A DNA stretch of 64,000 nucleotides from JARLGU01 sp036504535 (GTDB taxonomy: Bacteria > Armatimonadota > Armatimonadia > Armatimonadales > Capsulimonadaceae): NCBI GenBank assembly GCA_036504535.1, contig DASXUY010000039.1, forward strand, positions 1-64,000. Direction: 5' to 3'. The notes beneath the pieces are model-generated. The model was not told where the DNA came from. It made no database searches and saw only the letters and a list, made by a program, of their open reading frames with translations. The first letter of the stretch is position 1. Each line of letters begins with the position of its first letter. The translations under genes were made by a program, and so were the position numbers. This document shows, in pieces, positions 25,801 to 34,600 of this stretch.

Positions 25801-26838
25801 ATGTCTACCGAACTAACAAGAACAAAGCGGGTCAGCAGCACGGAAGTCGCGCGATTGGCCGGGGTTTCACAAACCACTGTTTCGCACGTCATGAATGGTC
25901 GCATGGATGTCTCTATACCTGCCAGCACTCGCGAGCGGGTGTTGGAAGCCGCCAAGAGTTTGCGCTATCGGCCCAACAGCCTGGCTCGAAGTCTGGTGCG
26001 GGGGCGAACCCAAACTATTGGCTTGATGCTTCCGTGCCTGGGCAGTGATTTTCACGGTCAGATTGTGGATGGTATCCGCACCGCGCTTCTTGAAGAAGGC
26101 TACAACCTCTTGATCGTCGATACTGGGGCCGAACCTGAGCACGAGGCTGGGCAGGCGAACTTCTTGCTGGAACATCGCGTTGAGGGCCTGTTTTGTATAG
26201 CCGGGGCGCGAACTGCTATCGAAATGCCCAAATGGCTCAAAGACCTTGCGATGGAGAATGTGCCTTGCGTCGTCATCGATGACCATCGACATGGCGACCA
26301 GGTGGATTGCGTTGTGAGCGATGATGCTCATGGGATCGAACTAGCCATGGCGCATCTCGTGGAACACAGACACACGCGCATCGCCTACATGAACCGGTCG
26401 CCATCGCCGCTTTCGAATACCGGCTACGGAGAGCGTCGCACCGCATTTTACGAGAAGCTGGGGAAGTTCGGTCTGCGCAACCTCTACGGTGATATCACTG
26501 CCAGGGCCGACGGAATTGAACACCTTACTGTCGCGCTCGACCCGCAATTCCAGCGAGCCGACAGACCTACCGCGATAATCGCGGACAACGATTACTGGCT
26601 TGCGGACATCTACGAATACGCTGCCGGACGGGGTCTTAGCATTCCCGCCGATCTCGCCGTGATCGGATTTGGCAATCAGCTTGTTTCACAAATCCTCAAG
26701 CTCACATCAGTTTCGCAAGAAGCCCGGCAGATGGGACGCACGGCAGCGAAGCAGCTGTTGAGCAGGATCAATCAGTCCGTCTTTGAGCCAGTTACAATAT
26801 ACACGCCGACCCGGCTTGAGCTACGACAGTCGGCCTAA
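25801..26838 (+). CDS. LacI-family transcriptional regulator
   Basis: 345 residues from ATG 25801; the frame continues upstream but would include the promoter. The N-terminal helix-turn-helix SSTEVARLAGVSQTTVSHVM is canonical LacI, followed by the hinge helix SLRYRPNSLARSL and a sugar-binding-type sensor (TQTIGLMLPCLGSDF, HRVEGLFCIAG, EHRHTRIAYMNRS, DLAVIGFGN). It most likely controls the prepilin-like and GH71 genes that follow directly on the same strand, and itself through the dyad at 25786. Confidence 0.93.
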   Translation: MSTELTRTKRVSSTEVARLAGVSQTTVSHVMNGRMDVSIPASTRERVLEAAKSLRYRPNSLARSLVRGRTQTIGLMLPCLGSDFHGQIVDGIRTALLEEGYNLLIVDTGAEPEHEAGQANFLLEHRVEGLFCIAGARTAIEMPKWLKDLAMENVPCVVIDDHRHGDQVDCVVSDDAHGIELAMAHLVEHRHTRIAYMNRSPSPLSNTGYGERRTAFYEKLGKFGLRNLYGDITARADGIEHLTVALDPQFQRADRPTAIIADNDYWLADIYEYAAGRGLSIPADLAVIGFGNQLVSQILKLTSVSQEARQMGRTAAKQLLSRINQSVFEPVTIYTPTRLELRQSA

Positions 26839-26892
26839 GCATCTCGATGCAGGGGATGCCAGCATAGGCCCAACACCCGCAAAGGAACTCTT

Positions 26893-27615
26893 ATGAACCG
26901 GAAAACAGGCTACGCATTCACTTTAATCGAACTCCTCGTAGTTATAGCTATCATAGCGATTCTTGCAGCTATTCTCTTTCCCGTGTTCGCCACAGCGCGT
27001 GAAAAGGCGCGCCAGGCGTCGTGCACCAGCAACCTGAAGCAGATCGGTATCGCTGTTTTGATGTATGCCCAGGACTTCGATGAAGTGTTTCCCATGGAAA
27101 GCGCCAACTCGGGTAACAACGCAATGTTCGATTGGGTTGAGCCGTATTATGCTGGCCGCGGACAGGCGACAAACGCATTTTTGAACTGCCCAAGCGCTAC
27201 GGATTCGTTCAAGACAAACGCCACAGGGCGGTACCTATCGTACGAGTTCAACGCGGTTTATTGGAACGACCCATCCCTGGGCGGAATCTTCAATTACAAC
27301 ATGCGCACATTCGAGGACCCGGCGGGCACAGTGTGGCTCGGGGACGGTGCCCCAGCGTCTGCGAGCTCAAGCATTCTCAATTACTTCCAGGTTCCAAGCT
27401 CGACAGGCAACGCAGGCGGAGCTCTCATCGTCGATATGGCATCAGCTCCACCGAGGATTTACAGCACCCACAATCAGGGCGCATTTAAGGGACGCCATAA
27501 CGGCGGGCTGATAGTTGACTTTCTCGATGGTCACGCTAAGTTCCTCACCATACAGCAGTTAGCCACGAAGAACGCCAGCAACAACTACCCCTACTTTACG
27601 AAAATAAGCGACTGA
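26893..27615 (+). CDS. DUF1559 prepilin-like protein
   Basis: 240 residues with AAAGGA upstream. A short basic leader is followed by the type IV prepilin signal FTLIELLVVIAIIAILAAIL (processed before Phe9, Glu at mature +5) and FPVFATAREKARQ, the form usual in Armatimonadota. The C-terminal part has the DUF1559 hallmarks (LKQIGIAVLMYAQDFDEVFP, FLDGHAKFL). Such proteins are expected in type II secretion or pilus-like assemblies, or displayed at the surface; their exact role is unsettled. It lies between the LacI regulator and two secreted GH71 enzymes, so it may help export or display them. Confidence 0.92.
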   Translation: MNRKTGYAFTLIELLVVIAIIAILAAILFPVFATAREKARQASCTSNLKQIGIAVLMYAQDFDEVFPMESANSGNNAMFDWVEPYYAGRGQATNAFLNCPSATDSFKTNATGRYLSYEFNAVYWNDPSLGGIFNYNMRTFEDPAGTVWLGDGAPASASSSILNYFQVPSSTGNAGGALIVDMASAPPRIYSTHNQGAFKGRHNGGLIVDFLDGHAKFLTIQQLATKNASNNYPYFTKISD

Positions 27616-27708
27616 CCCATCGCCCATCGTTCGCTACCCCCAAGCACCGACGCAGGGGTAGCAGACGGTTGGCGTTCACGGTTTCGGCACTAGATCAAAG
27701 GAGATACG

Positions 27709-29583
27709 ATGATGTTGATTCTGTCACGCAAGAGTTTTATTTTGTTTGCGTATATAGCTATAATATCGTTTACATCAATTGTAAAGGTGAATGCGCAAGC
27801 TCCGTTGCCGTTTGATAAGCCGTCCACTGCGACACTGCGGGCTTCGTCGCGCAAGGTGTTTGCACACTACGTGAATCTCTTTGTCGTGTCCGAAGATAAC
27901 GCTGACCCTATCGCCGATTATTATCAGACCCAGTGGCTCACGCCTTCCGGCGAAAACAACAAATGGCTGAACGTCGGCGGGTTTCTTCGAGAGCGGCCAT
28001 GGCCCCGAGCGCCACGACCGCAGGCGAATTGGCCCGACCTAGACCTCCAGCTTGACGTGCAGCGAGCCATTGCGACGGGAATTGACGGCTTTTCGATAGA
28101 CATCCTCAGTTATGGAGCCAACGACAGCGGATGGATACGATACAAGAGCTTGATGGCCGCCGCGCACACCGTCGATCCTGGCTTTTCGATTATGCTCGTC
28201 CCGGATATGACTGGCATGTTTGGTCCGTCCAGCGATCCGAACGGCACCCTGCTCGCGCAGATGGTAGTGGAAGCATCCAACACAGCCAACTATCCCTCAG
28301 TTTTCCATCTCCCGGATGGTCGCCTGGTGCTATCGCCCTACCTGGCCCAAGTGAACTCTCTAACCTGGTGGACGAACTGGCTTGCGATGATGCGTAACAG
28401 TTATGGCATCGATATAGCATTCGTCCCGCAGTTCCAGGGATTCTGGAACTATCAGAGTTGGGCGCCAATCTGTTACGGTATGACAGACTGGGGAAGTCGA
28501 TGCGTCAGCTCCAATGGCGCACCGAACACGTGGAACCTCATGGCCAAGCAGATCCACGCGTGGGGTGTCCCCGTCTGCATGGCTCCGGTTGCGCCCCAGG
28601 ATATGCGACCCAAGAACCTCCAGTTTACTGAAGCGTCCAACACTGAAGACTATCGAGTCATGTGGAACAACGCGCTCTATGGCGACAACTCTGGCGCGTC
28701 GGCGAAGGCCGACTGGGTGCAGTTGGTGACGTGGAACGATTACTCTGAGCATACCGAAGTGCAGCCTTCGAGTGGCACACAGTTTCTGTTCAACGACCTG
28801 GCGGCGTACTATATAACGCTTATGAAGACGGGAACCGCACCGATTACGAGAGACGTGCTTTTCTATTGCCATCGTATCGAGACAACCACCGCCCCGTATG
28901 ATACCAACAAGCAGAGCGCTGCGTTTTCGCCCCAAGGCGGGCAAACACCGGACAACCAGATTGAGCTTCTCGCCTTCATGACAGCGGCAGGGACGCTTAA
29001 GATACAGACAAGCGCGGGAGCGTCCACTCTGAGTGCCCCTGCTGGCATCACGTCGTTCAAAGTTCCGCTCACATCGTCCATTAACGGGAAGCCCGTCTTC
29101 TCGCTTATACGATCCGGAGCGACAATCGCATCGGTGACCAGCCAGTTCCCGATCGTTACGTCGCTTACCTACCAGGATTTGCTCTATCGTGGCGGGAGCA
29201 GCCTTCGCGCTATTGCGGGAGTTGTGAACGACACCGACTCGCTAATCGCCTATAATGGCACATGGCCTTACCTCGGTAATCGCGGCATCGGCGACTACCA
29301 GAACGACATTCACTACACAACGACAAACAACAACACATTGAAGTACTCGTTCGTGGGAACTGGCATCGACTATATCACCGAAATGTTCAGCGATGAAGGC
29401 AACGTCAGCTTCTACGTAGACGGAACGTTTGTCGCGACTGTATCGTGCAGCAGTGCCACGCGCCTCGTGCAGCAGCCCGTGGTGCATGTGACCGGTCTGC
29501 CATTCGGTATTCACACTCTTACGGCAGTAAAAGCGTCAGGTACGTACATGCTTCTCGATGCGCTGAAAGTCTACATGCAGTAG
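27709..29583 (+). CDS. Secreted GH71-family alpha-1,3-glucanase-like enzyme
   Basis: 624 residues with AAAGGAG before the ATG and a signal peptide ending VNAQ. The catalytic region has the GH71 (mutanase) pattern: RKVFAHYVNLF near the start, ATGIDGFSIDILSYG, PGFSIMLVPDMTGM, and DWVQLVTWNDYSEHTE. GH71 enzymes hydrolyse alpha-1,3-glucan, found in fungal walls and bacterial mutan. A C-terminal stretch of roughly 120 residues (FVGTGIDYITEMFSDEGNVS onward) looks like a jelly-roll binding module, absent from the next paralogue. It is probably cotranscribed with the prepilin gene and the second GH71. Confidence 0.85.
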   Translation: MMLILSRKSFILFAYIAIISFTSIVKVNAQAPLPFDKPSTATLRASSRKVFAHYVNLFVVSEDNADPIADYYQTQWLTPSGENNKWLNVGGFLRERPWPRAPRPQANWPDLDLQLDVQRAIATGIDGFSIDILSYGANDSGWIRYKSLMAAAHTVDPGFSIMLVPDMTGMFGPSSDPNGTLLAQMVVEASNTANYPSVFHLPDGRLVLSPYLAQVNSLTWWTNWLAMMRNSYGIDIAFVPQFQGFWNYQSWAPICYGMTDWGSRCVSSNGAPNTWNLMAKQIHAWGVPVCMAPVAPQDMRPKNLQFTEASNTEDYRVMWNNALYGDNSGASAKADWVQLVTWNDYSEHTEVQPSSGTQFLFNDLAAYYITLMKTGTAPITRDVLFYCHRIETTTAPYDTNKQSAAFSPQGGQTPDNQIELLAFMTAAGTLKIQTSAGASTLSAPAGITSFKVPLTSSINGKPVFSLIRSGATIASVTSQFPIVTSLTYQDLLYRGGSSLRAIAGVVNDTDSLIAYNGTWPYLGNRGIGDYQNDIHYTTTNNNTLKYSFVGTGIDYITEMFSDEGNVSFYVDGTFVATVSCSSATRLVQQPVVHVTGLPFGIHTLTAVKASGTYMLLDALKVYMQ

Positions 29584-29645
29584 GCGGCGCTTTTTGGGGC
29601 TTCCTCGCCCCGCTCTTGTCTATTGGAATTGGTTTGGAAAACACT

Positions 29646-31130
29646 ATGACCCCATTTTCGTCACGGATTTTCGTCGCGGTAGCTCTAATCTGCGTACTCG
29701 TCAGTGCAGGGCCTACTTCCGCGCAATTGCCGCTGCCATTCGATCAGGCGTCCATAAAATCGTTGCGTGACTCGAAACGCAAGGTGTTCGCGCACTACTT
29801 CACGCAGTTTCCCCGCTCGCTCGACAACCACGATCCGGCGAGCGATTACTACGCCAAAGGGTATATCGACCCGGCAGGCGAAGGCGGCAAGTGGCTCAAG
29901 GTGGGCGGTTTCTTGCGGCAGCGTCCCGTGCCGCGAGCACCTATGGCCGACAAAGGTTGGCCGGATCGGGATATGGAGACCGAGGTGAAACTGGCGGCAG
30001 CGCTCGGGATCGACGGCTTTACCGTCGACTTGCTCGGCGCTCCGACGATGAAGAACTATCACTGGAGCCGCACAATGCAGCTGGCGCGGGCAGCCGCGAA
30101 GATCGACCCGGGCTTCAAGATCATTCCCATGCCCGATATGACCGCAGGCTACGCGCACAACAAGGAAGCACTGACGACCGCAATCACCGAGCTTGCAGCG
30201 CTACCGAGTATCTACAAACTTGCCGACGGCCGAGTGGTTGTCTCGCCCTACTGCGCGCAAACTGATCCGCCGGAGTGGTGGGCCGAATGGATTGCCGAGA
30301 TGAAGGCGAAGGGTATCGATATTGCGTTCCTGCCGCTATTCCAGAACTGGCGCGCTTACGTGGAGAAGTACAAGGACGTCAGCATTGGCGCATCCGACTG
30401 GGGCTTGCGCACTGTCGGCGCAAATGCCAAGTGGTTTGGCGACGCCGCTCAGTTTGCCCACAAATCTGTCCCGATCTGGATGGCGCCCGTGTCGTTCCAG
30501 GACTATCGCCCGAAGGACACTTTCGGCTTCGAAGCATCCAACAGCGCCAACTATCGTACGATGTGGATGAACGCTATCGATGGCGGGGCGGATTGGGTGC
30601 AATTGATCACGTGGAACGATTACTCTGAGTGCACGGAGATTACGCCGTCCACAGGTACCCAGTGGTCGGTCTACGACCTGACCGCCTACTATACCGCGTG
30701 GTTTAAGACTGGCAAGATGCCCAAGATTAAGCGCGATGTGCTCTACTATTTCCACCGTGTAGAAAGCACCGAGGCGCCGTATGACGCCGACAAGCAGGTG
30801 CGGAAGACCAGCCTCGCGACGGGGTCGGACCCGTTCGTGAACGAAATAGAACTGCTGGCATTCCTCACGAAACCAGGCAAGATCGAGATCGAGGTAGGCG
30901 GACACACGCAGAGCCTCGACGCCAAAGCGGGGATGACATCGATGCGAGTGCCGCTCGCACCGGGCACTCCGCACTTCCGGCTGATCCGTGGGGGAAAGGC
31001 TGAGATCGACTTCGCAAGCGCTTTCGAAATTGTCGCTAGCGCGCCGTATCAGGACTTCCTCTATCGCGGCGGCTCGAACACGCGCCCACCTGTGGACTAC
31101 GCCCAGCAAGCGCCCGTCGCCGCGAAATAA
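29646..31130 (+). CDS. Second secreted GH71-family enzyme
   Basis: 494 residues from ATG 29646, where a signal peptide (FVAVALICVLVSAGPTSAQ) begins; the frame extends back into the previous gene in a different phase. It is a clear paralogue of the preceding protein (RKVFAHYFTQFPRSL, LGIDGFTVDLLGAP, DWVQLITWNDYSECTEITPS) but lacks the C-terminal module. Two differently built GH71 enzymes side by side suggest complementary endo and exo, or bound and free, forms acting on alpha-1,3-glucan. A long hairpin follows the stop. Confidence 0.85.
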   Translation: MTPFSSRIFVAVALICVLVSAGPTSAQLPLPFDQASIKSLRDSKRKVFAHYFTQFPRSLDNHDPASDYYAKGYIDPAGEGGKWLKVGGFLRQRPVPRAPMADKGWPDRDMETEVKLAAALGIDGFTVDLLGAPTMKNYHWSRTMQLARAAAKIDPGFKIIPMPDMTAGYAHNKEALTTAITELAALPSIYKLADGRVVVSPYCAQTDPPEWWAEWIAEMKAKGIDIAFLPLFQNWRAYVEKYKDVSIGASDWGLRTVGANAKWFGDAAQFAHKSVPIWMAPVSFQDYRPKDTFGFEASNSANYRTMWMNAIDGGADWVQLITWNDYSECTEITPSTGTQWSVYDLTAYYTAWFKTGKMPKIKRDVLYYFHRVESTEAPYDADKQVRKTSLATGSDPFVNEIELLAFLTKPGKIEIEVGGHTQSLDAKAGMTSMRVPLAPGTPHFRLIRGGKAEIDFASAFEIVASAPYQDFLYRGGSNTRPPVDYAQQAPVAAK

Positions 31131-31164
31131 GCGGTGCGCCGGTGGCGAGACCATGTCCCTCCCC

Positions 31165-31212
31165 AAACGACAAGACGCATGGGCATATTGCTCAGGCGTC
31201 TTGTTGTCGTTT
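31165..31212. terminator. Hairpin between convergent GH71 and AraC genes
   Basis: Arms aaacgacaagacgc (31165-31178) and gcgtcttgttgtcgttt (31196-31212) pair over 14 bases with a three-base bulge. It lies 35 bp after the plus-strand stop and 20 bp beyond the minus-strand stop, so it can serve both directions. There is only a short T-run. Confidence 0.55.
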
Positions 31213-31231
31213 ACGGGAACGAACGCAGGAT

Positions 31232-32137
31232 CTAATCGACATACTCGGCGCTCCGTGCGAGCGGATCAGCCTCGCCCGACCAGCCCCGATATTGGCGCGG
31301 TGTCATGCCGGTGGCGTTTTTGAACACGGTGGCGAAGTACTGGCTGGACGAAAAGCCGAGGTCGAGGGCAATCGACGTGATCGATAAGTCTTCGTTTCGC
31401 AACTTCTCCTTCGCGGCGGCGACTCGAGCGCGTGTGCGGTAGTCACCGATCGTCATTCCGGCGTCGCGCGAAAAAATCCGGTGAAGGTGGCTGGCGGCCA
31501 AGTCGCACGCCGCCGCTACATCGTCGACATCGTACTCATCGCCGACATGCTCATCCATCCACTGCATCGCCCGCTTGACATGTGCCGAGTGAGAGTGCGT
31601 CATGCTCGCTACGGTGTCGCCGGGTATTGCCTCAACGACGCGTAGCAGGAGTTCGTGAGCTGCTGTGCGCAATGCAACGCTTGAAAAGGCGGACGGTTGT
31701 TGCATTGCCGCGAGGACCCGCATGTAAACTGGCGACGGGTCGCTGAACGCATCGAAGGCCGCAGTCGTGATGCTGCGCAGAGAGTGTTCGACCGCGCGGG
31801 ACTCGGCGGCTGTAAGTCCGGGGAATGCGTCGTTTGCGGGGAACGCCACTTGGAGCCAGTACAGTTCGCGAGGCATGACGGCCGAATCAACGCCGCCGTG
31901 GAGTTCACCAGGCTTTGTGACATAGAACTGCCCACGTCGCACCTGATACACACGGTCCTCGACCCACCAGTCCGCTGTTCCATCCGCCACGTAGCAGATC
32001 TCGAAGGCGTGCGCATGCATGTGCGGCTTGAGGGTGTTCTGGCGCTGCCGCGAGTGCCGCCAATGGCCCGCCATTCGGATCGCCTCCAGGCAGCATTCCG
32101 CGCCGACAAAGACTTGCGACTGTTGATCATCACGCAT
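31232..32137 (-). CDS. AraC-family transcriptional regulator
   Basis: 301 residues. The cupin half contains PHMHAHAFEICYVADGTADWWV and RRGQFYVTKPGELHG, keeping ligand-binding His and Glu. The DNA-binding half has DVDDVAAACDLAASHLHRIF and ITSIALDLGFSSSQYFATVF followed by the typical K-ATGMTPRQYR end. It is transcribed away from the PhyH and UroD-like genes at 32283 and 33136, with a 145-bp shared control region. This repeats the arrangement at 16321-18406. Confidence 0.92.
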   Translation of the reverse strand: MRDDQQSQVFVGAECCLEAIRMAGHWRHSRQRQNTLKPHMHAHAFEICYVADGTADWWVEDRVYQVRRGQFYVTKPGELHGGVDSAVMPRELYWLQVAFPANDAFPGLTAAESRAVEHSLRSITTAAFDAFSDPSPVYMRVLAAMQQPSAFSSVALRTAAHELLLRVVEAIPGDTVASMTHSHSAHVKRAMQWMDEHVGDEYDVDDVAAACDLAASHLHRIFSRDAGMTIGDYRTRARVAAAKEKLRNEDLSITSIALDLGFSSSQYFATVFKNATGMTPRQYRGWSGEADPLARSAEYVD

Positions 32138-32282
32138 ACAGACAGTGAGCTTTCTTGCGGTGAAATGTATAAAATTCTATCGCTCACACAGTTGAACGAC
32201 TGGAGAGAATCGAATCTTGTACAATTGTGCATCAAACGGAGCCAAAGTTATGCGGCTTCGCCACAAACTCAGGAGTGCAATC

Positions 32283-33122
32283 GTGAGATTTACAGAACAA
32301 CAGGTTAAGCAGTTCAAAACGGACGGCTATTTAGTCGTGCCGGAATTTTTCAACAGCCGCGAAGTAGAGGCTCTGCAGGCAGAAATCGACCGCCTAAAGC
32401 GGGTCGGCAAGCTGAGGAACGTCGCGACCGACGGCGACGGCAAGACCCACTCGGCAACCAAGGCGAATTTGCAGCTTTGCCCGATGTCTCCGCATAGCCA
32501 GCTGTTCAAGACGCTGCCGTTTGCCACGAAGGTGCGCGACGCCGTCTCGCAGCTGATAGGCGACCCGGTTGTTCTTCATCTCGATCAAGTATTTCTGAAG
32601 CCAGCCGGAAACGGCGCTGGTACAAACTGGCACCAGGATAACGCGTACTTTAAGGTTGAGAACCCGCTGATGGGAACGGCAATGTGGACAGCGGTGCACG
32701 ATTCGTACGTCGAAAACGGCACGCTTCGCGTCATACCCGGCAGCCACCTTGATAAGCTGGAGCACTCACGCGACCCGGATAGCGACCACCATATCCGATG
32801 CTATCCTGGCGAAGACAATGTCGTTTACGCCACCATGAAGGCTGGCGGCGTCATATTCTTCGCTTACGGCGTCGCGCATGCCACCGGACCGAACACGACG
32901 GCGTCAGATCGTGCGGGAGCGGCTTACCACTTCCTGAACGGCAACGCCATACCAGGCGATTACTTCACTTCGCAGGGGGACGCCATGCCGCACCCGTTCC
33001 TAACGGGGCCCGGATACGATGGCGGCGCATCGGCGTACGGTGAGAAACTCGACGGCGCGTGGGAGTCTGTCGTCGAAGGCGCTTGCCCGCCCAAGTCTGC
33101 GGCACTCAAGCAGCCTGGCTAG
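32283..33122 (+). CDS. Phytanoyl-CoA dioxygenase (PhyH) family protein
   Basis: 279 residues starting at GTG 32283, preceded by AGGAG eight bases upstream; a 22-codon extension to 32217 has no ribosome site. The N-terminal VKQFKTDGYLVVPEFF and the Fe(II) motif TNWHQDNAYF (H-x-D), then AYGVAHATGPNTTASDRAGAAYHF (distal His, 2-oxoglutarate Arg), mark it as a 2-oxoglutarate oxygenase. VENGTLRVIPGSH is the usual PhyH turn. The substrate is unknown. Only 13 bp separate it from the UroD-like gene. Confidence 0.9.
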   Translation: MRFTEQQVKQFKTDGYLVVPEFFNSREVEALQAEIDRLKRVGKLRNVATDGDGKTHSATKANLQLCPMSPHSQLFKTLPFATKVRDAVSQLIGDPVVLHLDQVFLKPAGNGAGTNWHQDNAYFKVENPLMGTAMWTAVHDSYVENGTLRVIPGSHLDKLEHSRDPDSDHHIRCYPGEDNVVYATMKAGGVIFFAYGVAHATGPNTTASDRAGAAYHFLNGNAIPGDYFTSQGDAMPHPFLTGPGYDGGASAYGEKLDGAWESVVEGACPPKSAALKQPG

Positions 33123-33135
33123 CATAGGAGAATCG

Positions 33136-34362
33136 ATGGAGATTACACGCAAAGACTGCGACACGCTACGAAGCCTCGCCAGCAAGCTCATGGAGCTTGC
33201 TGGCCGCCCTATCGAGACGGAGAAACGCCAACTCTGGCTTGACCACAATGCGCTCAAACCGACACGGCCGCTAATTGTCTGTGACCCCGAGAACGGCTGG
33301 CGCGAGATCATCACGCAGGAGTCACTCGTGTGTGATGGCGACTTGGCGCGATCGTGGGAGTGGTCTTTGCGTCGCGACATCTTCTGGGGCGAGACCATGG
33401 GCGATGATCGCATCGTGCCCACTGAATGGAGCGTCGGGCACGTTGCCACAGACTCCGGGTGGGGGCTTGCGGAGACGCGCACCGGTGGGCATGACGGCGG
33501 CGCGTACACGTGGGATGCACCGCTGAAATCGTACGACCAGCTGAGCGAACTGAGATTTCCAACGCTCACTATCGACTGGGACGCGAGCAATAAACTGCTC
33601 GCCGAAGCCCACGACGTATTCGACGGCATCTGGCCCGTTCGCGTCCGAAGCGGGTGGATGTGGACGACGGGGCTCACATCAACTCTCGCGTTGATTCGCG
33701 GTCTTGAGCAACTCATGATCGACATGATTGACGACCCCGACAATCTGCACCGCATCATGGCGTTTTTGCGCGACGGTACCCTGGCGCGCTTGCATTACCT
33801 CGAAGACAACAACCTTCTCTCTCTCAACAACGATGGAGTCTCAGTGGGATCCGGCGGTGTCGGCTTGACCGATCAGCTTCCGGGCCCCGGATTCGACGGG
33901 CGCGTCCGCCTCTCCGACCTGTGGGGGTTGTCGGAGAGCCAGGAAACCGTCAGCGTGTCGCCGGACATGTTCGCAGAGTTTGTTCTCCCATACCAGATGC
34001 CTATCGTTTCGCTTTTCGGCCTTTCGTGTTACGGATGCTGCGAACCCCTCGATAAGCGCTGGAAGCATGTTAAAACCATCCCCAACCTCCGCCGAGTCTC
34101 GGTCTCGCCATGGGCTGATCGCGCCGTCATGGCCGCGAATCTCGAAGACCGCTACGTCTACTCCATGAAGCCCAATCCCGCCGACCTTGCCATGGACGGC
34201 TTCGACGCCGACCGCATCCGCACTCATCTGCGCGCAGACCTGCAAGCCGCCAAGGGCTGCCACGTGGAAGTCATCATGAAAGACTGCCACACTATTCGTC
34301 GCGATCCTCGCCGCGTAGTCGACTGGGTGCGCATAGCGCGCGACGAAGCCGAACGGGTGTAG
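33136..34362 (+). CDS. UroD-superfamily (cobalamin-methyltransferase-like) protein
   Basis: 408 residues from ATG 33136 with AGGAGA upstream; the longer frame overlaps the PhyH gene without support. It matches the distant UroD-like proteins common in glycan-degrading bacteria: RPLIVCDPENGWREI, LEQLMIDMIDDPDNLHRIM, then SCYGCCEPLDKRW (Cys298, Cys301, Cys302) and a late VEVIMKDCHTI (Cys384). The cysteines occupy positions comparable to the zinc ligands of MtaA-type methyltransferases, but the pattern differs from the 17309 protein. It lacks the coproporphyrinogen-binding N-terminal signature of HemE. It is probably cotranscribed with the PhyH gene. Confidence 0.8.
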   Translation: MEITRKDCDTLRSLASKLMELAGRPIETEKRQLWLDHNALKPTRPLIVCDPENGWREIITQESLVCDGDLARSWEWSLRRDIFWGETMGDDRIVPTEWSVGHVATDSGWGLAETRTGGHDGGAYTWDAPLKSYDQLSELRFPTLTIDWDASNKLLAEAHDVFDGIWPVRVRSGWMWTTGLTSTLALIRGLEQLMIDMIDDPDNLHRIMAFLRDGTLARLHYLEDNNLLSLNNDGVSVGSGGVGLTDQLPGPGFDGRVRLSDLWGLSESQETVSVSPDMFAEFVLPYQMPIVSLFGLSCYGCCEPLDKRWKHVKTIPNLRRVSVSPWADRAVMAANLEDRYVYSMKPNPADLAMDGFDADRIRTHLRADLQAAKGCHVEVIMKDCHTIRRDPRRVVDWVRIARDEAERV

Positions 34363-34489
34363 GGGCGTTAGCTCGGTCGGTTATGACGAATGGATTGCCG
34401 CTACAGGTGCAATTCCGCGCGAATTTGTCAAATATGTAGTGTGGATTGCAATATAATTAATCAGAATGACGAATATATACGGTGGGCTA

Positions 34490-34518
34490 TTGACAGTATC
34501 TCCCCGTCGTGTTACCAT
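34490..34518 (+). promoter_or_regulatory. Promoter of the second prepilin-like gene
   Basis: TTGACA (34490-34495), 17-bp spacer, TACCAT (34513-34518), with CGTGT before the -10, the same architecture as at 18536 and 25751. Transcription would start near 34525, leaving a leader of about 75 bases before the ATG at 34601. Confidence 0.75.
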
Positions 34519-34600
34519 ATCGTACTAGTCATTCCAAAAGATGGTGCATTCTGCACTATTTTTGATGGTTCGCTAATTCTTAGGAAAGCGGGGCTGTACA

